DNA from: Terriglobia bacterium
GTDB lineage: Bacteria > Acidobacteriota > Terriglobia > Acidiferrales > UBA7541
Direction of reading: 5' to 3'
DNA length: 64,000 bases
NCBI GenBank assembly: GCA_020072765.1
Contig: JAIQGD010000037.1
Span: 1-64,000, forward strand
Numbering within the stretch: position 1 is the stretch's first letter; each line of letters starts with the position of its first letter. The notes under the pieces were generated by a model. It saw only the letters and a list, made by a program, of their open reading frames with translations, made no database searches and was not told the DNA's origin. Made by a program: the position numbers and the translations under genes. Shown here one piece after another: positions 28,737-37,687 of the stretch.

Positions 28737-31700
28737 ATGAAGGTGCGATCGCTGTTGTGCGTATTGGCTGCGTTGGTGGTGCTGACTGTTGGCTCGCTGA
28801 GGCTATCCGCTCAGGAAACAACGGGCGGTCTGCAGGGCACGGTGAAGGACGCTACCGGCGCTGTTGTGCCCCAGGCTAAAGTAGCCATTACGGGTGCGTC
28901 GCTGATGGGCAGCAAGGAGGTCGAGACAGACGCAAGCGGCTACTACCGCTTCGCCAATCTTCCGCCGGGCGATTACACCGTTACGGTGAGCATGAAGGGC
29001 TTCGCAGCCATCAGGCGCGGAGGTGTGACTATCCAGGTCGGCCACCTTCCCACGGTCGATTTTCAGCTTGAGGTGGGCGCCGTGACCACGGTTCTTGAGG
29101 TGACTGGGGCCGCGCCTGTGATCGACGTGACCACCACGCAGAATTTGACCAATGTGACCAGCGAAGTGCTGGACAACATCCCGCATGGAACCAGCTTCCA
29201 GTCCGTGATTCAGTTCGCGCCGATGGCGCGCAACGAACCTCTTGCTGGTTACACGGTCAACGGCTCCGGTTACGGCGGCACCGGCGGATCCCTGCCGGGC
29301 AGCAGCGGCAACGGCCAAGCCCTGGGTTACTCGATTGGTGGCGGCGGTGATTCCGAAAACAGCTACCTTGTGGAAGGCCAGGACACGGGGCAACTCTCGG
29401 GCGGCTATTCCAAAGCGAATGTTCCCTTCGAGTTTATTCAGGAAGTTCAGCTGAAGACCTCCGGCATCGAGGCCGAGTACGGCGGCGCTCTCGGTGGAGT
29501 AATCAACGTCGTCATGAAGAAGGGCGGCAACGACTACCACGGCTCGCTATTCACCACGTATGAAGCCGACGGGTTAGATAGCAATAACAACAATATTTTC
29601 TTGCGTTACGACCCAGTCGCGTCGGCTCCCGCCGCCGGTTTCGACGTCCCCTCACAACTCTACAGTCCGAAGAAGGATCACTTCCGGAACGTTAATCCCG
29701 GCTTTACTCTTGGGGGCCCGATTGTCAAGGACCGCCTGTGGTTCTTTCTGGGCCTTGCACCTCTGTTCAACAGCGTGGCCAAGACGGTTGACTTTGGCGC
29801 CAATAACGGTGGCGCCGGCAAGCAGTATTTCACGCAAGACACGCAGACCTATTACACCAATGCCCGCCTTGACGCCTCTCTGACACAGAAGATTCGCGTC
29901 TACGGGTCGTGGCTGTATCAGTACGGCCGCGAGACCGGAGCCGCCCTGCCGATATCGGATCCGGTGAGTTCGCAGGCGGGAATTCTGAACACTTCCACGG
30001 GCGCTCCCCTAACGGCTTTTTCACACGGCCTGGGCTGGGTAGCCCCGAACTCCACGTATAACTTCGGCGCCGACATCACCCTGACTCCGAAGATCGTCTC
30101 CACCACCCGCTTTGGCTACTTCTTTGAGAACTATCACGACTTTGGCTGGCAGACCCAGACGCCGAACCTCCAGTGGAGCGGCGCCGGTGGCGTGGGTGCG
30201 AATGACAATCTGGGCACTGCGCTGCCAGCCAATCTGCAGATGCCGGGCGGCTTCACTACGGCGCCCTATACCCAGACGTTCACTCAGCTCAACGCCAACA
30301 AGCACTACCAGTTCAACCAGGACGTGGCGTTCTTCAAAGGCGGGTGGTGGGGCTCGCATAACTTCAAGCTTGGCTACCAACTCAACCATCTGGTCAACAG
30401 CATTGGTCAGAACGGCAACGTACCCCATGCCTATTTGAGGGTTGGCGCGGGGCATAGCTATTCGCCGTCCACGAGTACCGGTGCAGCCAACTGCGCCACT
30501 CTGGGCGTGGAGTGGGGGGTCTGCGCGGGCCGATACGGTTATTTGATTGTGAATGACTTCGCGACGGTGCTGCCCTCGCCCGCCAGCGACTGGAACCACG
30601 CGCTGTTTGTCCAGGATTCCTGGACGGTGGGCCACGGTGTAACCTTGGACCTGGGCCTCCGCGTGGAGAAGGAAAGCCTGCCCGCTCCGGGCGGCGTTAA
30701 TGTGCCGTCCATCAACTTCTCCTGGACCGACAAGATTGCGCCTCGCCTGGGAATTGCGTGGGATCCGACGCGCCGCGGCAAGACGAAGCTCTTCGCCAGC
30801 TACGGCGTGGTCAACGATATTATGAAGCTGCTAGTGGCCCAGACTTCGTTTGGCGGGCAGGCATACACTTATTGCGTATATGCCCTGGGTCCGGATGGGA
30901 CTCCCGCAGGGTTCAGCGTCTCCGACATCAATCTGGTGTTCAAGCAGGGTCGCGCTTGCCCAAGTGGTCCAGCAACCCTGGGAGCCAACTTCGCCACCGC
31001 CTCGGTCCCGACGGCCCTGACGGACGCCGGGACCGGCATTTCGCTGATTGAAAACGTCAACTTTCGTCCGGCGGAGCCGGTCGCTCCGGGCGTGAAGCCG
31101 TACCGGCAGCACGAGTTCGTGGCTGGCTGGGACTACCAGATCGCCAAGGACTGGTCATTCGAGGCGCGCTATGACCGTCGGCGCCTCGACCACGTCATCG
31201 AAGATGCGTCGTTGTCCGATAAAGCTTGGGGCGAAACCTACGCGATCGTCAATCCCGGTGAGGGCGTCAACAGAACTGTCGACGGCTATGCCAATTACCT
31301 GACCGCGCTTGGCCAGGCATTTTTGGTTCCGGGATGGGCCTTTAACGACACTGCGGACTACGGCCCCGGGGTCGCTTTTGGCACCTGTCCCACATGCCCA
31401 GCGTTGCCCAAGGCTATCCGTGACTACGACGGCTTGGAATTCCGGGTCACGAAGGCCGCGTCCAGGAACTGGGCTGGGACGTTCAGCTACACGTGGAGCC
31501 GCCTGTGGGGCAACTATACGGGCCTGACCACCACCGATCAAACCGACGGCAACGCTGCGGGGCGTAACTCGCCCGATACCACTCGTGCATTCGACGAGCC
31601 GTTCTACTACTTCGGCGCCAATGGCAAATCAAACGACGGGGTGCTGCCGACCGATCGTCCGAACACGTTCAAGGGCAACGTCTATTATCAGCTACATTGG

Positions 31701-32243
31701 AAGGGGTCGAAGACAACCTTTGGCGTCTTTCAGAGTGCCTACGAGGGCACCCCGGTCAGCTCGTACACTGATTTGGCCACGTCGGCGTACGGTATTCCTT
31801 ACGAAGCTGCGTACATCTTTGGCCGCGGAAAGTGGGCTAACGTTACCCAGGATGCTGCCGGGAACATCACGTTTGGCACCCCCTATAACCGCCGTACCCC
31901 GTGGTTCACCCAGACCGATTTCAACATTGCAGAGCAGTTCAAGGTGGGCGAGGGCCGGTCCCTCCGCTTCGAAGCTAGCATCTTCAACCTGTTCAACCAG
32001 CACTCCGTCGTTCAGTACTACCAGGGCTTCAACTCGATGGATGCGCTGACCCCTTTGGCTCCGGGAGGCGTCAGCCTCGCGAGCGGTGCGGCTCTGTACC
32101 AGACGCTTATGGGCGGCTATAACCCGCAAGCTTGGGTCAGCAGCGGCGGTTCTCCGCTCGTGGTTAAGAGTTCGTGGTATGGCCAGCCGCAGCAATATCA
32201 GCTGTTGCGTACCATGCGCTTGGGGGTGAGCTTCACCTTCTAA
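28737..32243 (+). CDS. Oar-type TonB-dependent receptor with N-terminal carboxypeptidase-regulatory-like domain
   Basis: The ATG at 28737 has AGGAG 6 nt upstream; the ATG three bases earlier is equally possible. The 1168-residue protein has a signal peptide (to about LRLSAQ), a carboxypeptidase-regulatory-like domain (GLQGTVKDATGAVVPQAKV, GYYRFANLPPGDYTV), a plug domain (IQEVQLKTSGIEAEYGGALG, GGVINVVMKKGGNDYHG) and a long 22-strand-type barrel ending MRLGVSFTF with the terminal Phe. It should import a large or scarce substrate across the outer membrane using TonB, possibly from the gene at 26961. Ligand unknown. A strong terminator follows the stop. Confidence 0.86.
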   Translation: MKVRSLLCVLAALVVLTVGSLRLSAQETTGGLQGTVKDATGAVVPQAKVAITGASLMGSKEVETDASGYYRFANLPPGDYTVTVSMKGFAAIRRGGVTIQVGHLPTVDFQLEVGAVTTVLEVTGAAPVIDVTTTQNLTNVTSEVLDNIPHGTSFQSVIQFAPMARNEPLAGYTVNGSGYGGTGGSLPGSSGNGQALGYSIGGGGDSENSYLVEGQDTGQLSGGYSKANVPFEFIQEVQLKTSGIEAEYGGALGGVINVVMKKGGNDYHGSLFTTYEADGLDSNNNNIFLRYDPVASAPAAGFDVPSQLYSPKKDHFRNVNPGFTLGGPIVKDRLWFFLGLAPLFNSVAKTVDFGANNGGAGKQYFTQDTQTYYTNARLDASLTQKIRVYGSWLYQYGRETGAALPISDPVSSQAGILNTSTGAPLTAFSHGLGWVAPNSTYNFGADITLTPKIVSTTRFGYFFENYHDFGWQTQTPNLQWSGAGGVGANDNLGTALPANLQMPGGFTTAPYTQTFTQLNANKHYQFNQDVAFFKGGWWGSHNFKLGYQLNHLVNSIGQNGNVPHAYLRVGAGHSYSPSTSTGAANCATLGVEWGVCAGRYGYLIVNDFATVLPSPASDWNHALFVQDSWTVGHGVTLDLGLRVEKESLPAPGGVNVPSINFSWTDKIAPRLGIAWDPTRRGKTKLFASYGVVNDIMKLLVAQTSFGGQAYTYCVYALGPDGTPAGFSVSDINLVFKQGRACPSGPATLGANFATASVPTALTDAGTGISLIENVNFRPAEPVAPGVKPYRQHEFVAGWDYQIAKDWSFEARYDRRRLDHVIEDASLSDKAWGETYAIVNPGEGVNRTVDGYANYLTALGQAFLVPGWAFNDTADYGPGVAFGTCPTCPALPKAIRDYDGLEFRVTKAASRNWAGTFSYTWSRLWGNYTGLTTTDQTDGNAAGRNSPDTTRAFDEPFYYFGANGKSNDGVLPTDRPNTFKGNVYYQLHWKGSKTTFGVFQSAYEGTPVSSYTDLATSAYGIPYEAAYIFGRGKWANVTQDAAGNITFGTPYNRRTPWFTQTDFNIAEQFKVGEGRSLRFEASIFNLFNQHSVVQYYQGFNSMDALTPLAPGGVSLASGAALYQTLMGGYNPQAWVSSGGSPLVVKSSWYGQPQQYQLLRTMRLGVSFTF

Positions 32244-32276
32244 CCCGCGCGCTGCGGCGATCGGCTTGCAGTTCCA

Positions 32277-32315
32277 GGGCGTCCCGGTGGAAACCGCCGG
32301 GACGCCCTTTTTCTT
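32277..32315 (+). terminator. Rho-independent terminator of the Oar-type receptor gene
   Basis: An 11-bp GC stem (GGGCGTCCCGG pairing with CCGGGACGCCC) is followed immediately by a T-rich run (TTTTTCTTTG). It lies 34 nt after the receptor stop codon, on the + strand. Confidence 0.88.
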
Positions 32316-32367
32316 TGTTTGGGGAGGCAATTACCGCTGGTTTGCAACTTCGAGTGCTCTCTGCGCG

Positions 32368-32373
32368 TATAAT
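32368..32373 (+). promoter_or_regulatory. Candidate -10 box upstream of ABC permease pair
   Basis: A perfect TATAAT lies 193 nt before the permease start. A TTGCAA hexamer is upstream but at 20-nt spacing, which is longer than ideal. If used, the transcript would contain the nested inverted repeat at 32440-32534 in its 5' leader. Confidence 0.45.
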
Positions 32374-32439
32374 TTGAAGGAGCAGAAGAGTTCGTGTGGC
32401 GCCGGCCGAGGCTGTCCCTCAGCGGTCAAAGCCGGGAGT

Positions 32440-32534
32440 GGTTCTCGGGGGTTGCGGCACGGTCCCGATTGCTGTCCGGGACGCAAACGGCGGGCTGAAG
32501 CCGTGCGCTGAAGCCGTGCCCTGACGCGAGAACC
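32440..32534 (+). repeat. Nested inverted-repeat element in leader of ABC permease genes
   Basis: Outer arms GGTTCTCG (32440-32447) and CGAGAACC (32527-32534) enclose GGCACGG (32456-32462) and CCGTGCC (32514-32520). Inside lies a local hairpin, GTCCCG (32462-32467) with CGGGAC (32477-32482), and a perfect tandem 13-mer GCTGAAGCCGTGC (32494-32506, 32507-32519). The whole can fold as a long branched hairpin. It could be an RNA regulator or a REP/MITE-like repeat. Confidence 0.5.
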
Positions 32535-32565
32535 AGGGCCGCTCCACACTTCTGAAAGGCGAGCC

Positions 32566-33804
32566 ATGGCTGGGAAGACATCGCTGGCGTTGGGAGAGGC
32601 GGTCAACATCGCCGCGGCGAGCTTGTGGGCGCACAAGCTGCGGAGCATGCTGACGCTGCTGGGGGTGGTGATCGGGGTGACGGCGGTGATCGCCGTGGTG
32701 AGCATCGTGAACGGGCTGAACGGCTACGTGGCCGAGAAGATCTTCAATCTGGGCGCGGACGTGGTCCTGATCAACCGCGGGCCGTCGGTCATCACCACCA
32801 TCGAGGAGTATGAGGAGAGCCAGAAGCGCCGCAAATTCAAGTTCGAGGACTACGAGGCCCTGCGGGACAACTGCCGGAGCTGCAAGGCGGTGGCCGCCAA
32901 CCTGGGTCACCTCGGGCAGGTAAAGTACGGGACGGAATATCTTCCGGACGCCAACATCATCGGATTCACGCATGAAATGCCGCAGGTGCTGGATCGCGAG
33001 CTGACCGAGGGGCGCCAGATCACCCAGCTGGACGTGGCGCGCGGCGCGCCGGTCTGCGACGTGGGCTACGACGTGGTGGACAAGCTGCTGCCGGGAACCG
33101 ACCCCCTCGGCAAGGAAATCCGCGTGGATACGGCCACGTGCGAAATTATCGGCGTGGGCAAGAAGCGCGGGTCGGTGATGGGGCAATCGCAGGATAGCTG
33201 GGTGATCCTGCCGCTCACGACGTTTCAGAGAATCTACGGAAGCGATGATTCGGTGCGACTGTGGGTGAAAGCCGCGGGCACGCAGGCGCTGGAGGCCACC
33301 ACGGATGAAGTGCGGCTGATCCTGCGGGGGCGGCGGCACCTGGCGTACCGCGACTCGGACGATTTCGCGATAGAAACGAACGCTTCCTTTCTCGAGCTGT
33401 GGGGCAGCATCAGCAGCACGTTTTTCGGCGTGATGATCGGGATCGCGTCGATTTCGCTGATTGTCGGCGGCATCGTGATCATGAACATCATGCTGGTGTC
33501 GGTGGCGGACCGCACGCGGGAGATCGGCTTGCGGAAGTCTCTGGGGGCGCGGCAGGCGGACATCCGGATGCAGTTCCTGATTGAATCGGCGACGCTTTCG
33601 GCGGTGGGAGGAGCGATCGGCGTGGTGCTGGGAATTCTGGTGGCGAAAATCGTGAGCTGGACGACGTCGCTGCCCAGCTCGGTACAGCTCTGGTCGGTGC
33701 TGATGGGCCTGCTGGTGGCCACGAGCGTGGGATTGTTCTTCGGCGTGTATCCGGCGGCGAAGGCGGCGCGGCTCGATCCGGTGGTGGCGTTGCGGTCGGA
33801 GTGA
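32566..33804 (+). CDS. ABC transporter permease, MacB/FtsX type
   Basis: The product is 412 aa. It has an N-terminal membrane helix (LRSMLTLLGVVIGVTAVIAVVSIVNGL), a large periplasmic MacB-type domain, and three C-terminal helices of the FtsX family with the motif REIGLRKSLGARQADIRMQFL. Such permeases use ATP hydrolysis by a partner to drive export or lipoprotein-type mechanotransmission across the envelope. No ATPase gene is adjacent, so the partner must be encoded elsewhere. GTGA overlap with a second permease of the same type. Confidence 0.88.
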   Translation: MAGKTSLALGEAVNIAAASLWAHKLRSMLTLLGVVIGVTAVIAVVSIVNGLNGYVAEKIFNLGADVVLINRGPSVITTIEEYEESQKRRKFKFEDYEALRDNCRSCKAVAANLGHLGQVKYGTEYLPDANIIGFTHEMPQVLDRELTEGRQITQLDVARGAPVCDVGYDVVDKLLPGTDPLGKEIRVDTATCEIIGVGKKRGSVMGQSQDSWVILPLTTFQRIYGSDDSVRLWVKAAGTQALEATTDEVRLILRGRRHLAYRDSDDFAIETNASFLELWGSISSTFFGVMIGIASISLIVGGIVIMNIMLVSVADRTREIGLRKSLGARQADIRMQFLIESATLSAVGGAIGVVLGILVAKIVSWTTSLPSSVQLWSVLMGLLVATSVGLFFGVYPAAKAARLDPVVALRSE

Positions 33805-35090
33805 GAAAAGAGATGGCGCAAGAGAAACACGGGATTGTGGGCCTCCGGGAATCGATCGCTCTGGCGTTCGACGTGCTGCGGCGGAATCCGCTGCGGTCGT
33901 TTCTGACGGTGCTGGGGATCGTCATCGGCGTGAGCACGGTGATTGTCATTGGGGCGGTGGTGAACGGGCTGAACACGAACGTGCTGAGCAGCGTGGAGGT
34001 GCTCGGTTCGAACACCATCATCTGCTACCGCTTCTCCTTCGCCCAACTCGGGCGGCGGCTGGCGGCGGAGCTGCAGCGCAAGGAACTGAAGGCGGAATGG
34101 GCGGAGGGCCTGGCGCAACTGCCGCACGTAGTGGCGGCCTCGCCCGAAATACGCATCCAGAACTTCGAGTTTGGAGTGGGATCGAGCAGCGCCCGCCGCG
34201 GCAACTATCGCGCCAAGAGCATCATCCTGCAGGGGAATACGCCCTCGATTGCGACGATCACCAATCTGGAGGCGGAGCGCGGCCGGTTCTTCAACAAAAC
34301 GGACGAGGAGCATCGTTCCGCGGTCACCGTCCTGGGCCACACCACGGCGAATATTCTCTTCCCCAATCACGAGGACCCCATCGGGCAGGAAGTGTTGCTC
34401 GAAGGCAAGGGCTTCACGGTCATCGGCGTGTTGAAGGAGCAGAAGCAGGCGCTGGGAAGCGGCGACAATCCCAACGACAACATCGCGATCACGCCGTTGT
34501 CCACCATGCGAGGGATGCATCCGGAGTTCAAGGATTTCGTGCTGTTCGTGCAGGCCGACGATGCCAAGACCATGCCGATGGTGATCGACGAGGTGCGCGA
34601 CTACCTGCGGCGCATGAGGCGGTTGCCGTCGGACAAAGAGGATGATTTCGCGATCATGACCACGGACACGTTCCTGGATTTGTGGAACCAGATTTCCAGC
34701 GGCATTTTCATCGTGATGCTGGCGGTGGGGTCGGTGGCGCTGCTGGTGGGCGGTATTGGCGTGATGAACATCATGCTGGTGAGCGTGACCGAACGCACGC
34801 GCGAAATCGGGGTGCGCAAGGCCATCGGAGCGCGCCGGTCAAATATTCTGATGCAATTTCTGCTGGAGTCGGTGACCCTGGCGGCCCTGGGCGGGGTGAT
34901 CGGAGTGCTGTTTGGCTGCTTCATTGTGCTGCTCATCCGGCTGGCGTTTTCTTCCTTCCCGGCCGCGGTGTCCATCTCGCTGGTGGTGATCGGCGTGTCG
35001 GTGGCCGGGTCGATCGGGGTGTTCTTCGGCGTGTATCCCGCCTGGAAAGCGGCGCGGCTGAATCCGGTGGAGGCGCTGCGGTATGAGTAG
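33801..35090 (+). CDS. ABC transporter permease, MacB/FtsX type (second copy)
   Basis: The product is 429 aa from a GTG overlapping the previous stop; an ATG 4 codons later (33813) is an alternative. The architecture matches the preceding gene: N-terminal helix (LRSFLTVLGIVIGVSTVIVIGAVVNGL), periplasmic domain, then three FtsX helices with REIGVRKAIGARRSNILMQFL. The two copies are homologous but not near-identical, consistent with a heterodimeric or old duplicated pair. The stop codon abuts the G-rich repeat that flanks the four-helix-bundle gene. Confidence 0.87.
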   Translation: MRKEMAQEKHGIVGLRESIALAFDVLRRNPLRSFLTVLGIVIGVSTVIVIGAVVNGLNTNVLSSVEVLGSNTIICYRFSFAQLGRRLAAELQRKELKAEWAEGLAQLPHVVAASPEIRIQNFEFGVGSSSARRGNYRAKSIILQGNTPSIATITNLEAERGRFFNKTDEEHRSAVTVLGHTTANILFPNHEDPIGQEVLLEGKGFTVIGVLKEQKQALGSGDNPNDNIAITPLSTMRGMHPEFKDFVLFVQADDAKTMPMVIDEVRDYLRRMRRLPSDKEDDFAIMTTDTFLDLWNQISSGIFIVMLAVGSVALLVGGIGVMNIMLVSVTERTREIGVRKAIGARRSNILMQFLLESVTLAALGGVIGVLFGCFIVLLIRLAFSSFPAAVSISLVVIGVSVAGSIGVFFGVYPAWKAARLNPVEALRYE

Positions 35091-35124
35091 GGGTGAGGGA
35101 CGAGGGGTGAGGGCGAGGGATGAG
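35090..35124 (+). repeat. Upstream G-rich arm flanking four-helix-bundle gene
   Basis: A 35-nt GAGGG-rich segment begins at the last base of the permease stop codon and runs into the start codon of the four-helix-bundle gene. It contains the words TGAGGGACGAGG, GAGGGGTGAGGG and GGGCGAGGGATGAG. All three recur, on the opposite strand and in another order, in the arm at 35513-35560. Confidence 0.75.
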
Positions 35125-35500
35125 CGACGGCATCAAGAGCTATCGCGATCTCTTGGTTTGGCAAAAGGCTATGGATCTCGTTGTGGCAAGCTACGGAATT
35201 GCTAAGAAGCTCCCTGCACAGGAAATGTACGGTCTGGTCACCCAAATCCAACGGGCTGCAGCCTCGATTCCCGCAAACATCGCCGAAGGGCACGGTCGAA
35301 AGCACAGAGGCGATTACTTGCACCACCTTTCGATAGCAAGAGGTTCGTTGCTTGAGCTTGAGACTCATCTCTTAATTGCCGGCCGGTTGGGATACCTTTA
35401 GCCACCAGAGGTTGAAAACATCCTTCGATTGACGGATGAACTTGGCCGGATGATCTCGGGCCTTATTCAGAAGCTGAGATGCAAGTCTGCCACATCATAA
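35120..35500 (+). pseudogene. Four-helix-bundle (23S-rRNA-IVS/S23-like) protein gene interrupted by an in-frame TAG
   Basis: The first 93 codons encode the S23-like four-helix-bundle family: SYRDLLVWQKAMDLV at the N terminus, QIQRAAASIPANIAEGHGR and HHLSIARGSLLELETHL, with the last helix expected after RLGYL. A TAG at 35399-35401 stops translation there. Reading through it, the same frame gives PPEVENILRLTDELGRM and a further helix, ending with TAA at 35498-35500, which restores the family's usual ~120-residue length. Homologues are known from 23S rRNA intervening sequences and, as bAvd relatives, from diversity-generating retroelements; function of free copies is not settled. G-rich repeats flank both sides. 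Confidence 0.82.
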
Positions 35501-35512
35501 CGGGGGGCAAAA

Positions 35513-35560
35513 GCCCTCACCCCTCACCCCTCGCGCCTCGTCCCTCATCCCTCGCCCCTG
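35513..35560 (-). repeat. Downstream G-rich arm flanking four-helix-bundle gene
   Basis: On the - strand this 48-nt segment is GAGGG-rich. It shares a perfect 14-nt inverted match with the upstream arm (35544-35557 with 35111-35124) and two further 12-nt matches. It overlaps the 3' end of mtnA and supplies that gene's last codons and stop. Confidence 0.75.
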
Positions 35561-36611
35561 CTAAGGCTGCCAGCGAGGTTTCAAACGGAGGGCGTGCCAC
35601 GCCGCGCTCGGTGATGATGGCGGCGATGAAGCGCGCGGGGGTGACGTCGAAGGCGGGATGGGCGGCACGCACGTTGGGGGCGATGCGCACGCCGCCGAGA
35701 TGGGTGACCTCTTCCTCGGAGCGCTCTTCGATGGGGATGTGATCTCCCGAGGGAATCGAGAGGTCGAGAGTCGAAATCGGGGCGGCGACGTAGAACGGGA
35801 CGTTGTGCTCGCGCGCCAGGACGGCGATTCCATAGGTGCCGATTTTGTTGGCAGTGTCGCCGTTGCGGGCGATGCGGTCCGCGCCGACCACGACCGCGCC
35901 GACGCCGCCGGTCTTCAGGAAGTGGGCGACCATGTTGTCAGTGATGAGCGTGAGAGGAATGCCATCCTCGTGGAGTTCCCAGGCGGTGAGCCGCGCTCCC
36001 TGCAGGTAGGGGCGCGTTTCGGGGACGAGCACTTCGATCTGATGTCCGGCCTGGACGGCCATGCGAATCACGCCCAGGGCCGTGCCGATGCCGGCGGTGG
36101 CCAGGGCGCCGGCATTGCATTGCGTCATGACGCGGCCGCTTTTCGGCAGCAGCGCGGCGCCGAATTTCCCGATGCGGTTGTCGGCTTCGCGGCGCTCCTG
36201 GTGCACCTGCTGCGCTTCTTCAACCAGCGCGGTCCGGATGCGCGCGATGGCTTCCGGGCCGCCGCTTTCCGCGGCGGCAGCCAGTTCGGCAAAGCGGCGC
36301 TTGAAGCGCTCGATGGCCCAGAAAAGGTCGACGGCCGTGGGTCTCGTGCGCGCCAGCGTCTCGCAGATGGTGGCAAATTCGGCGCGCAGTTGCTCGAGGG
36401 TCTGCGCTCCGGAACGCTCCACGCCCAGCGCCACGCCCATGGCCGCCGCCACGCCGATGGCCGGCGCCCCGCGGATGACCATGTCCTTAATCGCCCGCGC
36501 CAACTCGCGGTAATCGGTGTAGGTGAGGTAGAGGACTTCGCCGGGCAGCCGGCGCTGATCGAGCAGAACCACGCCTTCGCGGGTCCATCGAATGGGTTCG
36601 ACCGTATGCAA
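35517..36611 (-). CDS. mtnA: S-methyl-5-thioribose-1-phosphate isomerase
   Basis: The product is 364 aa. It starts at a TTG with GGAG about 10 nt upstream. The enzyme isomerises the aldose methylthioribose-1-phosphate to the ketose in methionine salvage. Motifs: [24 protein letters not shown] (active-site Cys), ITDNMVA (active-site Asp), [18 protein letters not shown] and a [18 protein letters not shown]-terminal block. The last ~14 residues ([13 protein letters not shown]) are encoded by the G-rich repeat rather than by family sequence, so the 3' end was remodelled. The Cys/Asp residues argue for MtnA rather than an eIF-2B paralogue. Confidence 0.92.
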   Translation of the reverse strand: MHTVEPIRWTREGVVLLDQRRLPGEVLYLTYTDYRELARAIKDMVIRGAPAIGVAAAMGVALGVERSGAQTLEQLRAEFATICETLARTRPTAVDLFWAIERFKRRFAELAAAAESGGPEAIARIRTALVEEAQQVHQERREADNRIGKFGAALLPKSGRVMTQCNAGALATAGIGTALGVIRMAVQAGHQIEVLVPETRPYLQGARLTAWELHEDGIPLTLITDNMVAHFLKTGGVGAVVVGADRIARNGDTANKIGTYGIAVLAREHNVPFYVAAPISTLDLSIPSGDHIPIEERSEEEVTHLGGVRIAPNVRAAHPAFDVTPARFIAAIITERGVARPPFETSLAALAGARDEGRGARGEG

Positions 36612-36708
36612 GGAATTGTTCTCCGTTGGTGGTGCGTCATGCGCCCGCGGGCGGCGTGCGGGCGAAATTTCATTTTAACCGATTCCGGGGCGAGGGAAAG
36701 GAAGACCG

Positions 36709-37611
36709 CTACTTGACCGGGGTCAGATGCCGCAGGCCATGGAGGGCGACCAGGGTCGTGATGACTTGCAGCGAGTTATAGCTGATATGGACGATGAAGC
36801 TGGCGAGCACCGTGCCGGTCCTGGCGCGCACCAGCGTGAACACGATGCCCACGGCGATCAACAGCGCGATTTGCCACCATCCGCCCCAGAGTTGGATCGA
36901 GTGCAGAAGGCCAAAGAGCGTTCCGGTGACGAAAACCCCCGCGCCAACGCCCCAGCTGCGCGCCAGGACGGGATAAAGATAGCCGCGGAACAGCGTCTCT
37001 TCGACCAGAGGGGCCACCAGCACGGCCGTCAGCATGAACAGCGCGGCGGCTCGTGGATCCTGGAGCACCGTTTCAATGGGCAGCGCGTGTTTGGGCGGGA
37101 AGGCTGTTTCGGCCGCCATGGTGACCACCGCGAGGAGAAATCCACTCAAAACGAGCGTGAGATAGGCGAGGGCACGCGGGGAGGTGGTGGTCTCCAGGGA
37201 GCGCCATCCAATCGTGCGCCAGAAGGGGGCATGAAACTTCATGCGCATCTGCGCGGCCAGGTAGCCAAGCAGGACCAGGTCGAGCACGACTTGGGCGGCG
37301 ATTTGGACCAGGCCCCAGGCACCGCGCGATTTCTGGAGCTGCGCGGGCGTCAGATGCAAAATCGAGCGCCCCACGGCCAGCAAGAGGAGACCGAATACAA
37401 TCGTGGTGGCGAACACAAAGAGACCAAACAACAGCAGATCCAGCCAGTCCCAGGGTACGCGAAGATCTTCGGGGACCGCGGGCTTCGCCGGACCGGAAAT
37501 TGGCCCAGCGACAGATGCGCCTTCGAGCGACGCGGATTCCGCGGAGTGCGGCGCCGGCTCGGGAGCTTCCGGGGGCTCGCCAGGGAACAAGTTTCGGTTG
37601 TTTTCGGTCAT
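36709..37611 (-). CDS. CPBP family intramembrane metalloprotease
   Basis: The product is 300 aa with about seven membrane helices after a 50-residue proline-rich cytoplasmic segment. EETLFRGYLYP is the first CPBP (Abi/CAAX-protease) motif with the metal-binding Glu pair; FGLLHS and HISYN supply the conserved His residues. The fold is a site-2-type glutamic/metal protease in the membrane, and members process prenylated or membrane proteins or act in bacteriocin immunity. No neighbour indicates the target. Confidence 0.84.
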   Translation of the reverse strand: MTENNRNLFPGEPPEAPEPAPHSAESASLEGASVAGPISGPAKPAVPEDLRVPWDWLDLLLFGLFVFATTIVFGLLLLAVGRSILHLTPAQLQKSRGAWGLVQIAAQVVLDLVLLGYLAAQMRMKFHAPFWRTIGWRSLETTTSPRALAYLTLVLSGFLLAVVTMAAETAFPPKHALPIETVLQDPRAAALFMLTAVLVAPLVEETLFRGYLYPVLARSWGVGAGVFVTGTLFGLLHSIQLWGGWWQIALLIAVGIVFTLVRARTGTVLASFIVHISYNSLQVITTLVALHGLRHLTPVK

Positions 37612-37687
37612 CGCGATGGTTTTACCGGCGCTCCCAGGCGCCTCTGCACTTTACCGGCAGGGAGCAGGTGCGCGCAAGTTTCGGCGC

